A stretch of DNA of 64,000 nucleotides from Augochlora pura (taxonomy: Eukaryota; Arthropoda; Insecta; Hymenoptera; Halictidae): contig NC_135781.1 in NCBI RefSeq assembly GCF_028453695.1, positions 25,233,640-25,297,639 on the forward strand. Direction: 5' to 3'. The translations under genes were made by a program, and so were the position numbers. The stretch's first letter is position 1, and each line of letters starts with the position of its first letter. Below are positions 38,776 to 53,250 of this stretch, piece after piece. The notes beneath the pieces are model-generated. The model was given only the letters and a program-made list of their open reading frames with translations. It was not told where the DNA came from and ran no database searches.

Positions 38776-39904
38776 CGGCAAGAAAAAAGCGACGGTAACC
38801 TTGCCCGCGGTTTTCTAGGACGAAAGATTGAATCGCGTCGAGGAGGGTTTCAAGTTGATTTGAATTTTCAACGAGTCTGTTTATTTTGGCCGAAATTATG
38901 CTGCCGGGGAATGGCTCGTGATTAATGTACGACGAATTGGCAATTATTATTAGAGTTGATTGGATATTATTAGGCTCTATTTAAACGTTTTCAATGGCAC
39001 TGTCAGCCGCCGCTTGCACTTTTTGATGCCTGCGGCGAGATTTATTATATTCTAATTTGATTGAATATCAGTTGATTGCGTCGTTCATTTCGCTCGATTC
39101 AGAAGAACATTTTTCTAGTTCCGATTGTTGCTGATTATAGTAAACTTTGACATATGACGAACGTGAATGCTCGAATTCATGTATTCATTTGTTTATCATC
39201 AACGGGTCGAGTATTCTCCTAGTTTCTCTACAAAAATTCACCAGAATAATAACACTATTAAAATTATTATAAAATGAAAATAGTGTTTATGTTCGCATAT
39301 AAAAAAATTGTTAGGAAAGGAACAAAGAGGTGTCAGACCACCCGTGGAGAACAATTACAACTTTTACAAAATCCGCGAATATGAAGGAGTCGTAGAAACT
39401 GCGAAAATAAATAGTGCAAAATAAAAGTTTTTAAGCATGATTGTACGAAACAGAAATTAAATAAAAATCAACTGCTTCCTTTAATTATTTTAATGAGTCA
39501 GTAATACTGTAATAAAACATTGCATAAAGTCCGCAGTCTACTTATTAGTCTTTAAATCTCAATGAAAAAATCTGTACGGTTATTGTCCAAGGAAACAATA
39601 ATTCAACGACTCTTTTAATTTATCGAGCAAACCAGGAAGATAAACTCTGAATTGTATGCATCGCGTTTGGGTGGCTCCGACGTAATCATTAAAAAAAACA
39701 GTTGCCGATGAATGCACGGCAAGTTTCTGCACTATAATTTCTGTGAATTGTGTAATATCGTTTTGACTCGGCGATGCCTTTCGCACACATTTTCAGAAGC
39801 ATTTTCCCAGGAATATGATCGCAATAACAACTTTCTTGTATATTTTTAATGCGACCCGTCGGTCAGGGTATAAGCAGCCAACTGACTGCTTATCTACTGC
39901 CGCC

Positions 39905-39922
39905 CTCTCTCTCTCTCTCTCT
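39905..39922. repeat. CT microsatellite
   Basis: About nine CT units. Confidence 0.88.
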
Positions 39923-42900
39923 TGCCGCCCTCCTGCCGCCCCCTTTTCCCCACCGTTACCCATCGACCTTTGTCTCTACGTTTCGGGTTATCTTCCGCGT
40001 CCATGAGCAATCGGGACACGCGAAAAAAGTGGCACAGAGGTTCGCGAACGGTCAGATTACCCCCGAGATTACAATTTCTGAAGGAACGCGGGGGCTTTAA
40101 GTCGAGCTTTGTAGGTTGCTGATCGAACTGGCAGTTTAAATCGGTCTCCGGCAGGGCTGTGTCGCGCTGCTCGCGGGCCCTGAAATTTTTAACCGAGAGC
40201 TCTACTCGTCCGATACGATGAATTATTATCGGTCTGAAATACCTTCAACGGCTGCAAGTTTTTCTAAGCTACAGACACCGCGATCGATATAGATCCCTAT
40301 GCACTTCCAACCATTAGGGACACATTTCTACTGTGCTTTTGCTGTGAGACATTTTTTTTTCTAGCAATCATCCAATTTCTGTTGTATTTTTAGTTGAAGA
40401 ATCTTCCGTCTTTTCTCGACGAGGTTGGAAATTTTTATGCATGACTGTGTTGTTCAACGCATTCAGCGTCAACTACGACGTATCCGGTGGTAAACGCACA
40501 CAGCGATAAGTTTCTGTTAAAAGGTCATCGCTAACGAAAAAGAGCGGTTTATTAATTATTTTTTTAATTCTTATTTACTTATTTAAAAAAGAAGAAATGC
40601 TGGCGTATAGAACAGATTCCTTTAAAATAGTGTTAACAGCAATTGCGTTAACCTAAATCTATCACAACTTCGTAATTATTGAAGTCACAGAATATATTTC
40701 TTTATTCGGATATTATAAATAAAAAAATTTTTTAATTTTATCTTGTAATTCGTATGAAAAAATTTCTTACAGTCCTTGTTGCTGTAGGCAATAGCAACAT
40801 TTAAGAATTGTCTTTCATTCTTGATGGTTTCTGCATTCCTTCAGTGACGGTCTAAGAAAAGATTTCGATCATTTTATTAGACGTATTCTTTCCTTCATCG
40901 GCTGATCCGGAACAAGCGGTTTAATCGAGAATCACAGCACTCCTCTGGACTTTGCCAGCCGTATCGTCGAAAACAACGGCAGAAACAATGACTGCAGATT
41001 GGAGGAGCTGACGAATCGAAAGCCAAAAGAAAATCAGAAATAGATCGACGCTTAAAGGCGGGTAGAATAGAAGGCGTTTCCATCGCGAGACTCGACGCTT
41101 TCTGCCAGTCCGATCTCTTCCGGGATCGCGATTCCAGCGAAGCGTGGTCCTCCAGATAACCAATTCCCCTCCATCCGAGGCAGCCTCGGAGTCTCGAATC
41201 GATCGCGACCAGAAACGCGAGCACACACGCGACACACGATCGACCCGGCGCGGTCAGCTCTTTCGTTGTCCGTCGAAATATTTGCGCGATAAATCAGAAT
41301 TCGTCGGCGGCGTTAATGCATAAATTAATCGGCCGGCGAAAACTCCATTCGGCCAATTGATTTATCCGCGTTTCGCGTCCGCGAGCCGTAAATTCTGGGG
41401 ACCCGATTGTTTCTTCGTGGCCGCGTAATTAAGCGACGATCGCCGTCACGGCGGCCAACGACGGCCGAATCATTTCGGCCGGGAAATTTAATTAAAAGTT
41501 GCGAACCCGGCAGCGGCGGTATCTTATTTATCATGGCCAGCGAGAGAGGAGAGAGCGGAATTCGCGGAAGTCGAGTCGCTTCTCAATTTCTGGGTAGAAA
41601 GCGACAGCCCCGCCTTCGCGCCGGGATGAAAATTCCATTTAAAGGATCCAGCGGCCCCCTCGTCTGCAGTCTGGCCGCGTAACGAGCACCGGAGACTGCT
41701 CTTGTAATTAACTTCGCGGAACTTTCCGTATGAACGCGTCGCCCTCGCGTCTCCAGGAGACGCGTGCGTCCCGAGATTTATCGGCGTTCGCAGCTCCTCG
41801 TGCGCTGTTATACAACACCGAGGAACGATCCTCGATTAGAGGACGCCAACCGGATCACCGGCAATCGATACCACCGCCCCCGCGGCTGCCGCTACCTTGT
41901 TGTTATCGTTTCGGGCACGCCGATACACTGTTCCATCGACTGCAGTCTCGAAAAATGTCTATCGAACCTGGAATCCCGGTCCAAGTACCTCTCGCGCAAA
42001 TATTTCAGAATTCAACAATCGAGAATCGAATGTCAAGGTTGTGTCGATCTCTTGTTCCACGATTCATTTTATAGTCATGTTGACTAGAACTTCCTTCGAT
42101 ATTTTCTAGAAGGCTCTTCCCGAAAGATTCTTATGCATCAGTCACCCTTTCCGCGCTGATTCGACCGCTTTTGGGAAAGTCTGTTTCAAAAGCTGCGTAT
42201 AAAATCATTTTTGAGATGCTAGTGTAGATGACACAAGGTGAGGAATTAGGTGGGCTGCTTCTTTCTCAAAGATCTTTATTCGACTGCCCTTTCTCTTCGG
42301 AAAAAGGGCCTCCTCCCCTCGATGAACCATCTCATCACCTAAACAGAGACCTCCTTATCTCGGAAACATAAATAGTGCGCCGCCTGACCGGCGACCATCT
42401 CAGAGATCGCTTACATTAGTGAAATGAGTGATTTATTTTATCGAACACTTTACAACATATCATTGGAAAATCCATTGGAAGACGAAAGTCCTGATCAAGT
42501 CCATAAGTTGTCTGATGGAATAATCGTCGCTGGAACCATCGAAACGAGCGTGACAGAGGGGTCGTTACTAAGACGGACGTCTATTAGGACGTTTAGAGGG
42601 CAAGTTATGGCACCTTGGCGGCCGCGATTACGCCCTCGTGGTAGTTGGCTAGGAAAGAATTTCGATTGGAGGTCGAGGAAGATGTATCGCGCCGTGGGAG
42701 GCTCGTCGCGACGCTAATTGCTTTATCCAGATCGCGGGCTGATAAATCAGCCCGGCGAGCACCGTCGCCAGAGGCGGTTATACTCTCGTTATTTTTCACG
42801 GCACGGCAGTCACGATCCAAGCGAAATTGTCGGAATACCTGGAGAGACCTGTCGCTCGTCCCGCCATCGATTATCTCTCCTCTTATCTCGCGTTACCGTT

Positions 42901-44501
42901 CCGAATCACGCTCTGTCGATCCGTTTTACCACTCCGCATTTCGCACGATAACAAACGGCGTGAACTATCGCTTGGTAATTTTATTCAGAAATCGTGGCGC
43001 AGCGTTCCCCGATATTTTTCATGCGACACTGTTCGCTCCGAATCGATTTTCCTCTGGCTCGAGTTATATAACACAAAAATTGAAAACTTTCTCCTTATTC
43101 ATTCTCGATACCTAAAAAGGTAATGCTTCGTATTGTATTATTATTATATTATTAATGTTATCGTTTAGACTAATTATTTTTTTACAATGAATTTGCGTGA
43201 CTCGTTGCATTTTTATTTTTCCTTAATTTATCTGTATTTTATGGTGCCAATGTATTTGCTAATAATTTCCACGAATCTGTTTTACGCTGCAAGAAATTGC
43301 AAAGTTGTCGTAACTTTGTAAACGATTTCAAGCTCCGGATCAACGAGCTCGTTGCGACCGGTTCGAATACTCCCACGCGGCGAGCTCGCAGGGCACCGTC
43401 ATCATCGCAGGGTTAATATGGTAGCGCGCGCCGAAATCGCTGTCAATCGAGCGCAACGTCGAGGGCGTGAAATATAATTCTCTTATTGGCACTGATTAGC
43501 GATTGCTGAAAACGGGACGCGCCGGCACGCTAATGACTGCATAATTGTGTGCAGATAGAGTGCACCGATCGGAATTAATGCACACGCACGGTCATCGCGG
43601 TTTCATTTCGTTACGAGCCTACTGTGTTTGTCTTCGGAATCAGCGGTTCCGGAAACACGGTCGAACAATCGTTCGCTGTGCTGTACTTTCCTCAACGATT
43701 TTACGCCGCGTTCTCAATGTGCTGGTTCCCGAAAAGTTCCGAGCGAATTATTCCTTCCTCGTTAACTGTTTCATTTAATCGAAATAGTTCGCGCATTTCG
43801 GACGTTCGTTTATTCTTCTGCCGCAGAAATTGGCGTGGAAGGTTCTGTCGATTTTTGAAGCTTTAAGTTCTCTTGATTGGTTCGAACTATTGTCACGCGA
43901 GCATTTGCACGTAACAGGTCGACTGAAAATTGTATTGTTATTAGTTTTCATGATTTATGTTTATTAAAGTTCTGTTCCTTTCGGTCGTCTTACCGACCAA
44001 AGATCTATCCAAGGAAAATCTACAAAAATTCTCAACGTGCTCGTTCAAGTCGTACGCGTACGCTCGATCTGTCCTCGCAATTGTTATTCGCAAAAATTTG
44101 TCTAAGAGAACGCGACCGCGCAGAAAGTAGAACACAAATTATTCGCCGTATAATAGTACTGTTCCTCTACGGTTCGCGAGAGTTGCTTGAACTTTTTAAC
44201 TTGACGCTGTTTCTGTCATCCCCGCGGTACAACGTTGACGACTGTTATTGCACGTACTCTAAACAAGGGAACTTCTACGCTGGCGAACGTCGCATGCCCC
44301 AACAATTTTCACAGCCGACGAGTGCCTGTAACATTTAAATCGTGCGGCTGCATATTCGCAGGAAAAGTAGTTACGCAAGGAGTGGGGTGGCGACGCATGC
44401 GCTAGGAATCTCGCGGCATGACGCGTCTACCGAGTGAACGTTATAATTTTCAACGATTTGAGAGAGGCTCTACATTTTGTCGCGATCGTAGTTCAGAATT
44501 A

Positions 44502-44580
44502 TTGGGGTTGGCCAATACGTAACTGCGTTTTTTCCTAATAGATGGCAACGTAGAAGACTATGACTTATCGATCAACCCAA
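44502..44580. mobile_element. 79-bp mini-mariner (terminal ends only)
   Basis: The left end TTGGGGTTGGCCAATACGT (44502-44520) and the reverse complement of the right end TTGGGTTGATCGATAAGT (44563-44580) are related mariner-type inverted repeats. TA flanks both sides (44500-44501 and 44581-44582). Only about 40 bp lie between the ends, so all coding sequence is deleted. Confidence 0.65.
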
Positions 44581-47500
44581 TATAACAGCGCTACTCCGCT
44601 GTGCGGGACTCCTGCGCATGCACCGCCGACCCCCTCTCCTTGCGTGACTTATTTACCTGCGAACACTGGCTGCAACCTCGGCGGACGAAAGTCGTGCGCT
44701 GTGTTTGCTTAGGACAGGACAGTGGATATCTATGCGGTAGCCCAGGAGTTTGTTTAGGTAGCGATGTCCTTTCGATCCTGATTCTCGGTGTAGACATTGT
44801 CGCGGTAGCTCTGCTCCGCGTTTGAACCCAAGCGACGCTGCGAGTCCACAGGGTGTTCGACTACAGGTGGTTGTTTCACAATGGACATGTTCAACAAAAA
44901 CTATTGTTGTCGGGTCTGGCTCGATTACCCGAGCGACGACTGCGGCATTTCGCGTGAACCGAACATTTCCTGCATGCTCCGCGAGGGGCAGAATTATTTC
45001 CCCTGTTGAGAATTCGAATCCGTTGGGATCACTTGAATTTTCGCAAATATTTTTTACCGGAACGAATTGCGCTTCGTTTTCAATCGCAATGTGAATAGTT
45101 CGTGCTCAACCTGAAATGCTTATTGCAATATCATTCCCTTTTTCAATGGATGGTTAATTGCTCTTAAATCATCTATAGGGTCACCTGGAATTAATCATTC
45201 AAATGTTAAATACTTCATGATTAATTTTCACATCAATTTTATTTTTACATAAAATTTTCAACCCGACGTAAAAGGACTGCGTCCTAAAAATAAGTAAACA
45301 AGTTAATAAATGATTCTGCTAAGTTTTGTTTTACCGTCTTTACACTTTCGTCGGGGCAAAGACCTGACTATACATTGCCGAGAAAAAGTTTGCAGTCACT
45401 TGGAAATGTTTAGACCAACTTTCTTCTAACATCGTGCAAATATTTCTAAAAGCAGTCGCTGCTGTTGTTTGTCTTTTCAAATCAATGCGAGCGTTCACAG
45501 TTGCCCGAGTTTGTTAACTCGGCGTGCTTGTTTCGATCTACCGAATCAATTTATAGACTAATTTCAAACTTTCGGCTGGTAGTGTAATCCCATTGTGATG
45601 GCCTAATCGGTCTCTCGGAGTAGGTCATCCAGCAATATCGTCTTGATTTACCTCGATATCGTTATCTGTGGAAGAAAGTGGATCGCGGTGCTTCCGCTGT
45701 ATCGGACCGAACGAAAGATCGACGAGAAAAAAACAGCTTCGCGTCCTTTAACAAGATCTTGTAAATAATCTTCGACATTTTCATTTTATAAACGCGCACA
45801 TAATTTTCCGTATCAATGTTCGACTATAGGAAGATTAAAATTCTTTTACTATAACTACTATTTAAGAATTATTTTCGCTACACTTTCTTTTATTATTCAA
45901 CTTACTTTGTATTATATTTACATATTCACAATCTTACTATTTTTCTCTGTTAAGTCATTTTCACTGTTCACTTCTTTTTACTTATTCCTGACATAAATAT
46001 TTATTTATATTGCTCACGTATATGAGTAAATGAGAGAAAAGAATTAATTTCAGCCGCATACTAAAGAATTAAAGATAGTATATTTTGTAGTGCATCGTGG
46101 TCTTGATATAATCGCGTGAAACGCGAACGAACAACCTGAAAGAAATTCGTAGCATGCAATTTCGTCAGGATTTTTCTCGAGGGATGAGATATCGACGTGA
46201 ATCAAAGTCGATAACGTCGGACGACCGAGGCACTCCGCAACGAAAACGATTACCGCGCTGTTCGTTAAAAGAAGATCCGTGCTCAAAGGGTTAATATTCG
46301 AGCGTGACAGCCCCAAAGGATCGCGTCTGCGAGACCGCTCGTCTACCTTTTAAAGAGAACGGTGTCATACGGCCGAGCCACGTATATCCGAATCGTCACG
46401 CGATTCCCAGGCGATGCCTCGGGAACGAAGACTATCGTCCCCCAAAGAACGCTCGCTTCGAGAATTAGCTAAGTAAACGGGCCGTTGTTGATTCGAGCTT
46501 GATTACCGCTGTTGATGCTCGCCCAAGCATCGCGTCAAAGTGCTTGTCCACCCCTATCGCGGCCGGGCACGAAACGCGGTTAGTTATTTCTGTGACTCCG
46601 GACCGTTGCGGCACGTGTTCCCCCTATCACTCGAAATCCCGCGATATTCATTTGTGTCCGCGATTTGTCTAAACGCTCTCGCGATTCCGTTCCGCTAACA
46701 ATTTCTGCCCGCCGAGTCCCGCAATTTCTCCGACAAATATTGTCTCCTGAATTTCCCGCAAGATCGGAGAACCGCGAGTCTGAAAATGAAAAGTAAAGGG
46801 GTCCCGGAATTTTGTTTGTGTTAATTGAATTCTAAATTTACGATAGAAGTAAAATAGCTCCGCGAAATATAAGTACGGAGCGCAGTTTTGGTGCAACGTT
46901 TCTTCCCGCAAGAGAACGGAAGTCACAAATGAACCGCGTCACGGCGCACTTTTTACGGTTCGCACGACGAATTACTTGGAGTTTATGCGCTTTTATCCCG
47001 CCAGATAACACATTGCATCCTCCGCGAATTCATTCCGAAAGAGCCGCTACGAAATGTGTAATAAAACCGGCGCAACGATAATTAGAACTCGTATCTTTAC
47101 GCAAATCCCATCTATATAATTCTGCAGGAAAACGGGGAAAAATATCGCCGCAAAAAAAGATCTAGCTGTTTTATATTCTTTACCGCTTTTTATATTTTTC
47201 GAAGGACGCGCCTCAAAAATGTGTAGATAAGAGGTCGCAGCATCGTAACCTGATTTTTAGATTCGCGAATTTTGAAGTCTCGATACTCTCGAAACGTGGG
47301 GCGCTCATTCTTTTTCATCTTTTTCAAAGAAGTATTTATTTTTCCAGGTACAAAACTCTTGTCAAATTCTTTGGATAATATAAATATTTATCAAATATAC
47401 AAATATTTATCGAATATAATTACAAAAATCACAAGAATGTGTTCAAAATCTACAACACAAATTCGGTTGGACTATTATTGGTTAAATAATAATAAATTCA

Positions 47501-48169
47501 TATCCTCACAATAATCTTGTAAATTGTTCATACAGATTATTATTTAACCGAGTCTCGATATTTTCGAATCAGAAAAATGGCACAAAGTTTCGAGTCCCGC
47601 AAACTCGAAACTTTTTCTAGTTCCAAGGGGTTTCCAGGTTTCGATGGATTTCGAGTGTTCAATCTCTGAAAAAAGCTCGTAAAACTCTCCTTGAGGAGTG
47701 ATCTAACCTGTAACAAGATAAAAGTATTTTCTCCTGATGCAGACTTCGGCTGATCATAAAAATTGGCAGTTAAATCGAGGTATAAAAATATGTGAATAGA
47801 TCGAGATCAGAATAAGAATTTACTTAATTAAAAAGAATATTCGAGTGGCTCGTGATTTTTTCATTAATTTTTCATTGAAATTAGCGAAACGTGTCCGTGA
47901 GAAACTTTTATATATATCACAAAAATTGTACAAAGCTTGAGTAAATTCAATATTATCATTATTTTAAAACAATATTCATTGGTCGCGTTTCAGACTCGCC
48001 GCCTTTGTTCCGTTTTAAAAAAAAAGATTAAAAATGTAGCTGCTGTATGAATCACAAAATACAATTTTATGTAAAATATACTAGGTTATGTAGAACGGTA
48101 TATTATATGTACATCAGAAAAACTATGTTGAATTTCGAGTTCAAATGGCTCCGACTGCCAATGGTTAAT

Positions 48170-48560
48170 TAATCGTTGCCTGATTGGTCTTTCCCGGTTG
48201 CTTGTGATTGGCCGACGAGCCAAGGCCTCCTGGGGCGCCCCGGCAACGCCAGTAAGGGAACATTAGGACCAAGAACAGCTCTAATACGCCGGACAATATC
48301 GCGATTAGTAGGCTGCCGGAGTCCTAATCACAGAGTCAATATCCCCCCTGTGTTTCTCTTGAAATTGGTGAACCGGTGTGTTGTCGCGTGTTGCCGCGGT
48401 AACTCTTGTTGCCCGCATGGCCAAGAAACTCCACCCCTCGACAGGTTAATCATATTATTAGCATCCCCTGTATCCTGTCGAAACGTTCCAAGCCAGCTCG
48501 GTCCGGTCAATCGGCTTTTCCGTCGTCGTGCCGCGCGGCCGGATCGTTGGTAAGTCGAGC
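48170..48560 (+). promoter_or_regulatory. GC-rich island with CCAAT boxes and a splice donor
   Basis: A sharply bounded GC-rich block sits in AT-rich intron. Two inverted CCAAT boxes (GATTGG near 48182 and 48208) lie about 25 bp apart at its left side. A strong donor (GTTG|GTAAGT, GT at 48551) ends it. One + frame is open from about 48176 to the donor (125 residues), without a recognisable domain. It could be an alternative promoter and first exon, or an unrecognised repeat. Confidence 0.3.
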
Positions 48561-48929
48561 GTGCACCTGCCTTTTATATCAGGTGTACCAGTAAAACAGG
48601 CCTGCTACCAGTAAACCACTCCGTAAACCTATCGGGAAAATATGTATTCGAGAACTTTTAACAATTTAACCGACAACCTTCAAAATTCAAAGCAATTTTT
48701 ATATTCGACCTTGCATCTTTCGCATTCTAATCGATAGATTCATTAGTGCAGTCGGTCGTTCCGAGATTTCAAGAACTATCAGAAACGGTCTAGTTACAGG
48801 AAAGCTGAGTAAATGTTTTAGAAAGTTAAAAGTAGAACAATCATGTTTTCAAGGAGGTTTCAAGTTGTTATTACTTTGTGTTTAAGGAAACGCTTCAACA
48901 ATGAAAGCATAGATCAAAGAATTATAATC

Positions 48930-49240
48930 GTATAGAAATATGACTCATAAATTTGACCATGTGGTGGTACCTAATAAAATAGATCATAGAATTACACTTA
49001 TAAAATTGTCAGAGTGTTGTGTCTATAAAATTAACCATATAGTAGAACGGTGTCTATAAAACTTATCATGCGATCGTGTCCATAAAGATCATAGAAACGT
49101 GCCTGTATTTGACAATAAAATCGTGTCTATGAAATTAACTAGAAAATTGACTAGAAAATTGCATCTCTAAAATGGAATTGTATCCACAAAATTGCTCACA
49201 GAAATCTATTCGCAGCATTGACAACAGAATTGATTCCATA
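48930..49240. repeat. Degenerate tandem array, roughly 30-40 bp unit
   Basis: Recurring GTGTCTATAAAATTAACCAT-like words separated by short variable parts, at least seven diverged copies (for example near 48945, 48990, 49018, 49051, 49077, 49125 and 49140). Confidence 0.6.
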
Positions 49241-51237
49241 AGGCGACACGCTGTCGGAACGAGAAGCATCGACCGGAGCAAAAATGTCCGATTAATTTTT
49301 GAAGAATCGTAGACGTTCGCCGAAAGGTTCTCAGGTGTCCGAATGTTTGTCGCGCGGTTGTAGATCGTCGCGACGGGGGGTTAAGCTCGGAGGGGCCTCC
49401 GTCGAATCGATGCGAGGATGAGGGTGGAGGGCCTCTGCACACTGCAATGCCGTAACTTCCTCGAGAAGGAAGATCTCACGAGGCGGAACCACCGCCGGCG
49501 ACGAGAAGGAAAAGATGGGAATGGAAAAGAGGGAAAAGATGATGAGACTAGGCACGAGGAAGCGCCGCGACGCTGCCCTGGCACCGCTGCAGAGAGAGCA
49601 TCGTTCAACGAACGAGCGAACCTTTCTTTTCTTCTCGTCTTATTGGATACCCTGGCGCATTTCCCTGGAATTCCTCGCGACGACGCGAATTTTAAAGGGT
49701 TCCCGCCCTCTCCCGAATACTCGTCCTATTAACCGGGCCTTTAATCTTTCGATTGCTTCCGACTCGCGGGTCTGATAATAACCCGAGCAGCGCCCGGACG
49801 CGGCTCAGCACTCCTTCGGATCGATGCGCGCCCCCTTCGCCAAAAACTATGCTCGTCGATTCACCGAATGTATCGGGTTTATAGCGAGCGATACTGATCG
49901 ATGTCCCGTGTACAACATTTCGATCGGGATTATCCCTTTTAGATTATTTTAATTCCGCTGTGCTGCTTTCTATCGTACTCCTTTATTGGATAAGAGGATC
50001 AGGCCAATTTTCATCTGTAGGAAAGAGCGTAGAGGCAATGCTCTACTTTAACGTAGTTTTTATTTTACGATTGTGACATTGTAAAGATTCTTTCGTAGAA
50101 AACGATTGAATACATTTTTTGGTCCAAGCGTACATCAAGATTGTAATACACAAAAGATCTAAGTAAACACAATCTCTTCATCGTTATAAAGCAAAACGTC
50201 TTATGGCATAATTGCTAACGATACTTTTTAACATTATTTTCCAACTCAATTAAAGAAGCAATGAACATTTTACAAAAACTGATGTGAATTGTAGTAGTAC
50301 ATTTAATATTTAATAAAATCGTATTGAGTTACCATATTATCTGACAAAATATAATAACACAAAGGAAATAGCAAAGTTTTCAGAACGTCCACGTGGGACT
50401 AGGGTTCGGTTGAACTTGGGCTTTCTCATAAATTTGAACGTCCAGGTCTAAGTGGCCAATAACCGATCGAGGTATCGACGGATTTGCATTCGGCGGAATG
50501 ATAGATTAGTTAGCGCTCGTCTCCATGAACATAAATCACTATCAGCTGTCTCGAAGGGCGCGGAGACAGTTTGGTCTCAATCTGTCGGGCATCTCAATTT
50601 GGAGGCCGGCGCGATTTCCCGCGGCTCCCGGGGACGGTCGAGGAGAGTTTCCGGCGAGGAGATAGGAAAATGGTGGGCGCTGTTTCCCTCGACGAGATGA
50701 TGTTGTAAAAAGTTGAACGATGATCTTGCTGTATCATCTCTAATTCCGCTTGGTCGCCGGGCAATTAGCGCCGACCGAGGAGCCGGGAAATTTCATCTCT
50801 CGGATCCATTTTTATTAGGCTCGGACCTTGAACGAGATTCGTTTCTGCTACAAACGCAATCTGTACTCCTCCGAGTTGCAATTTTTCAGGGAAGCGTAAA
50901 TACTTGAACGATCGTTCGCGAGGTCTAATTTATTCTTTCCGTCCTGGCAGTATTTCTTAAGGATTTTAATAATTTTTACTGGTTATTACGATTGCGTAAT
51001 ATTTTTTAAATATAAAAATCTTGTTGCTGATCCGCAGGTTTCTCATTTTTTAATATCAATTGCGTTGATCTTTTGTTCTTCGTTTTGTTTTTCATAATTA
51101 TTGAAAGGATGTTTAGAAAAAATACAGGAATATTCTTTAACAAAATCGAGGGAGCCGTGAAATTGAAAAATGTCCGAGCGGCGTGTATCATAATCGAAAG
51201 AAGTTAAAAATTTTCGTACGCCACTACGCGAGATAAG

Positions 51238-51665
51238 TACCATCGAGTTCGTGCACTTCGTTTTAGGAGTGTCGATGAGTTTTAATTACAAATTCCCTCG
51301 CGGAATCGCTAGAAAACACGGTGTTTCCGCGATCCAGTTTCCGTTTCAGAAACGCCGGTTAATACGGACACCGAAATCTTCGCAGTTTTCGACCGGCGTC
51401 GAATCGATGTTAATTAGAGATCGAGTTTGTAAATTTCACTTCGCGCACGGCCGTCAGTTTTAATTCCGGAAGCCTCGCGGTCGTAACTACGGCGGGATCA
51501 ACGCGACTCGTGATTGAGTTTGTAAATTTAACTTACGAAGTGCCGGCGAGTTTTAATTCCGAAAGCCTCGTAACTCCGGCCGCTGTACAATTTATGCGAT
51601 TGTAAATTGAGTTTATAAATTCGCTTCGCGCGTGTCGATAAATTTTTATTCCGGAACTCAAACGT
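51238..51665. repeat. Degenerate tandem repeat, roughly 90-bp unit
   Basis: Four copies carry the order GAGTTTGTAAATTTCACTTCG, then a CG-rich 10-15 bp, then GAGTTTTAATTCCGGAA. They begin near 51245, 51421, 51513 and 51607. The gap between the first and second copies (about 175 bp) suggests a missing or badly decayed copy. Confidence 0.7.
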
Positions 51666-51834
51666 GCATTTTCGATCTCTTTAATAGGATTTCGAGCCAA
51701 TGAATGGAAAAATATGGTTTCCGGTAACGGCGAATTAAAATAAAACTGACAGCTCAGGTTACAAGTTATGGTGTGCTGCAACTTGAAATGAATTCAATTT
51801 CAATGGAACGCTCATATAGTTCAATAATATAAAA

Positions 51835-51955
51835 ATTTAAAATAATAATAATAATAAATATATGATAATATGAAATAATAATACTAGGTATATTAAATAT
51901 ACAATAATAGTAATAGTAAATATATAAAATATATAATAATAATAATAAAACAAAA
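51835..51955. repeat. AAT/ATA-rich microsatellite tract
   Basis: Imperfect (AAT)n and TATATAAT runs giving artificial Tyr/Ile-rich translations on the - strand. Confidence 0.85.
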
Positions 51956-52326
51956 AATTCAAAGGAAAAATATAAATGAAAAATTGCTGAAAAATCGCAA
52001 CGGTTCCGCAAAAAAAAAGAGGTATGAAATCTGGTTGGAGGCGGCGAGTTTTTCGACGAAATCGATGCGCCACGAAAGTACAATTAGAAGAGAAACGATT
52101 GCATGTCAGTGTGCATGGTTATATTTTTGAAGAAAATCAGCTGGAAAGTCGGTCATGCACATGTGCTCCTGACACTGCAACTTCGAACCACTGTGCCGCG
52201 AACCGTTCCGCTTATGTGGACTATTATTACTTCCCCCTTGTCAGTTCCATTAGCTCCGACGCTATTGTAGAAATCGAGTTTTTAAAGCGGATCCGATGCA
52301 TCTATTTCGACTCGAGATATTGTGCT

Positions 52327-52368
52327 TTCTCTCTCGCCCTCTCTCTCTCTCTCTCTTTCTCTTTCTGG
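52327..52368. repeat. CT microsatellite
   Basis: CT units with TTTCT interruptions. Confidence 0.88.
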
Positions 52369-52372
52369 TGAT

Positions 52373-52915
52373 TTTCGTGTGCCTTGCGAACCAAATGCAG
52401 GGTTCAATTTACCGTCCTCTGGTTCCATTAGCACGCTGATTGACATCAGCATTTTATGCGTTTCGTGCAAACAAATCGCTTCGCCAAGTTCATTTTCTGT
52501 TAACATCGAACGCAAAGTGAACGAGCTTCTTTCATTCACGACGAGCTCGCATCTTTTTATTCGATCTGATAATCAACCGGACGTTCGAACAAAATTGTAG
52601 ATTATCATGCTCTTTGTCATGTCTGTTTTTCATGGAGATTCAATGCCAAAGCAAATGTGTACAGAATGTTCCTGCTGAAATATATCTGGATCACAGTCTG
52701 TTCAGTTTATACCAGCTTCTATCATTCTTAACAACATCAGTTACCGTCGCGCCAGTCACAGCACACAGGCTTACATTTTTATATGCCACAGTACACCGAC
52801 TTACATTTCCATGTGTCACGCGAACCAAATGTAGGTTCAATTTGAATAACAAATTTTTGCATTCAAAGCGAAGCCTCTTCAAAAATGAAACGCGAAGTAA
52901 CCGAGCTAGAATATT
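52373..52915. repeat. Two diverged direct copies about 440 bp apart
   Basis: The words GCGAACCAAATGCAGGGTTC (52386-52405) and GCGAACCAAATGTAGGTTCA (about 52821-52840) correspond, including the following CAATTT. Related GCAAAGTGAACGAGC and GCGAAGCCTCTTC segments follow each. This is an old segmental duplication or a dispersed repeat. Confidence 0.5.
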
Positions 52916-53189
52916 TCTTGCGGGGGCGTCCTCTAGCTCTCAATTCGTTTGCGACATACTAAACAGATCCGTCTCTCCGCTCGTTCCGCGATCAGCCATC
53001 GAAACGGTTATTCGAACGCCTCGTTAGAGCGTCAATGAGGGACGCGTTTGAAAGGAAAATTGTTTCATTTGCGAGCGTTTCGGCCGCGGGCGATAATGCG
53101 CGGGTCCGGCACTCTTTTGTTGAAATATCGATTCGAGCCTGGAAATTCGTCCCGGTTGCCTTGACCAATGACATTTCCGTGGCTCTACG

Positions 53190-53250
53190 AGAAAAAGAGA
53201 GAAAAAGAGAGAAAAGGAGAGGGAAATAGAGAGGGGGAAGGAGAGAGTAG
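53190..53250. repeat. GAGAAAAA/GA purine repeat
   Basis: Three copies of an AGAGAGAAAA-type unit followed by GA-rich sequence. Confidence 0.8.
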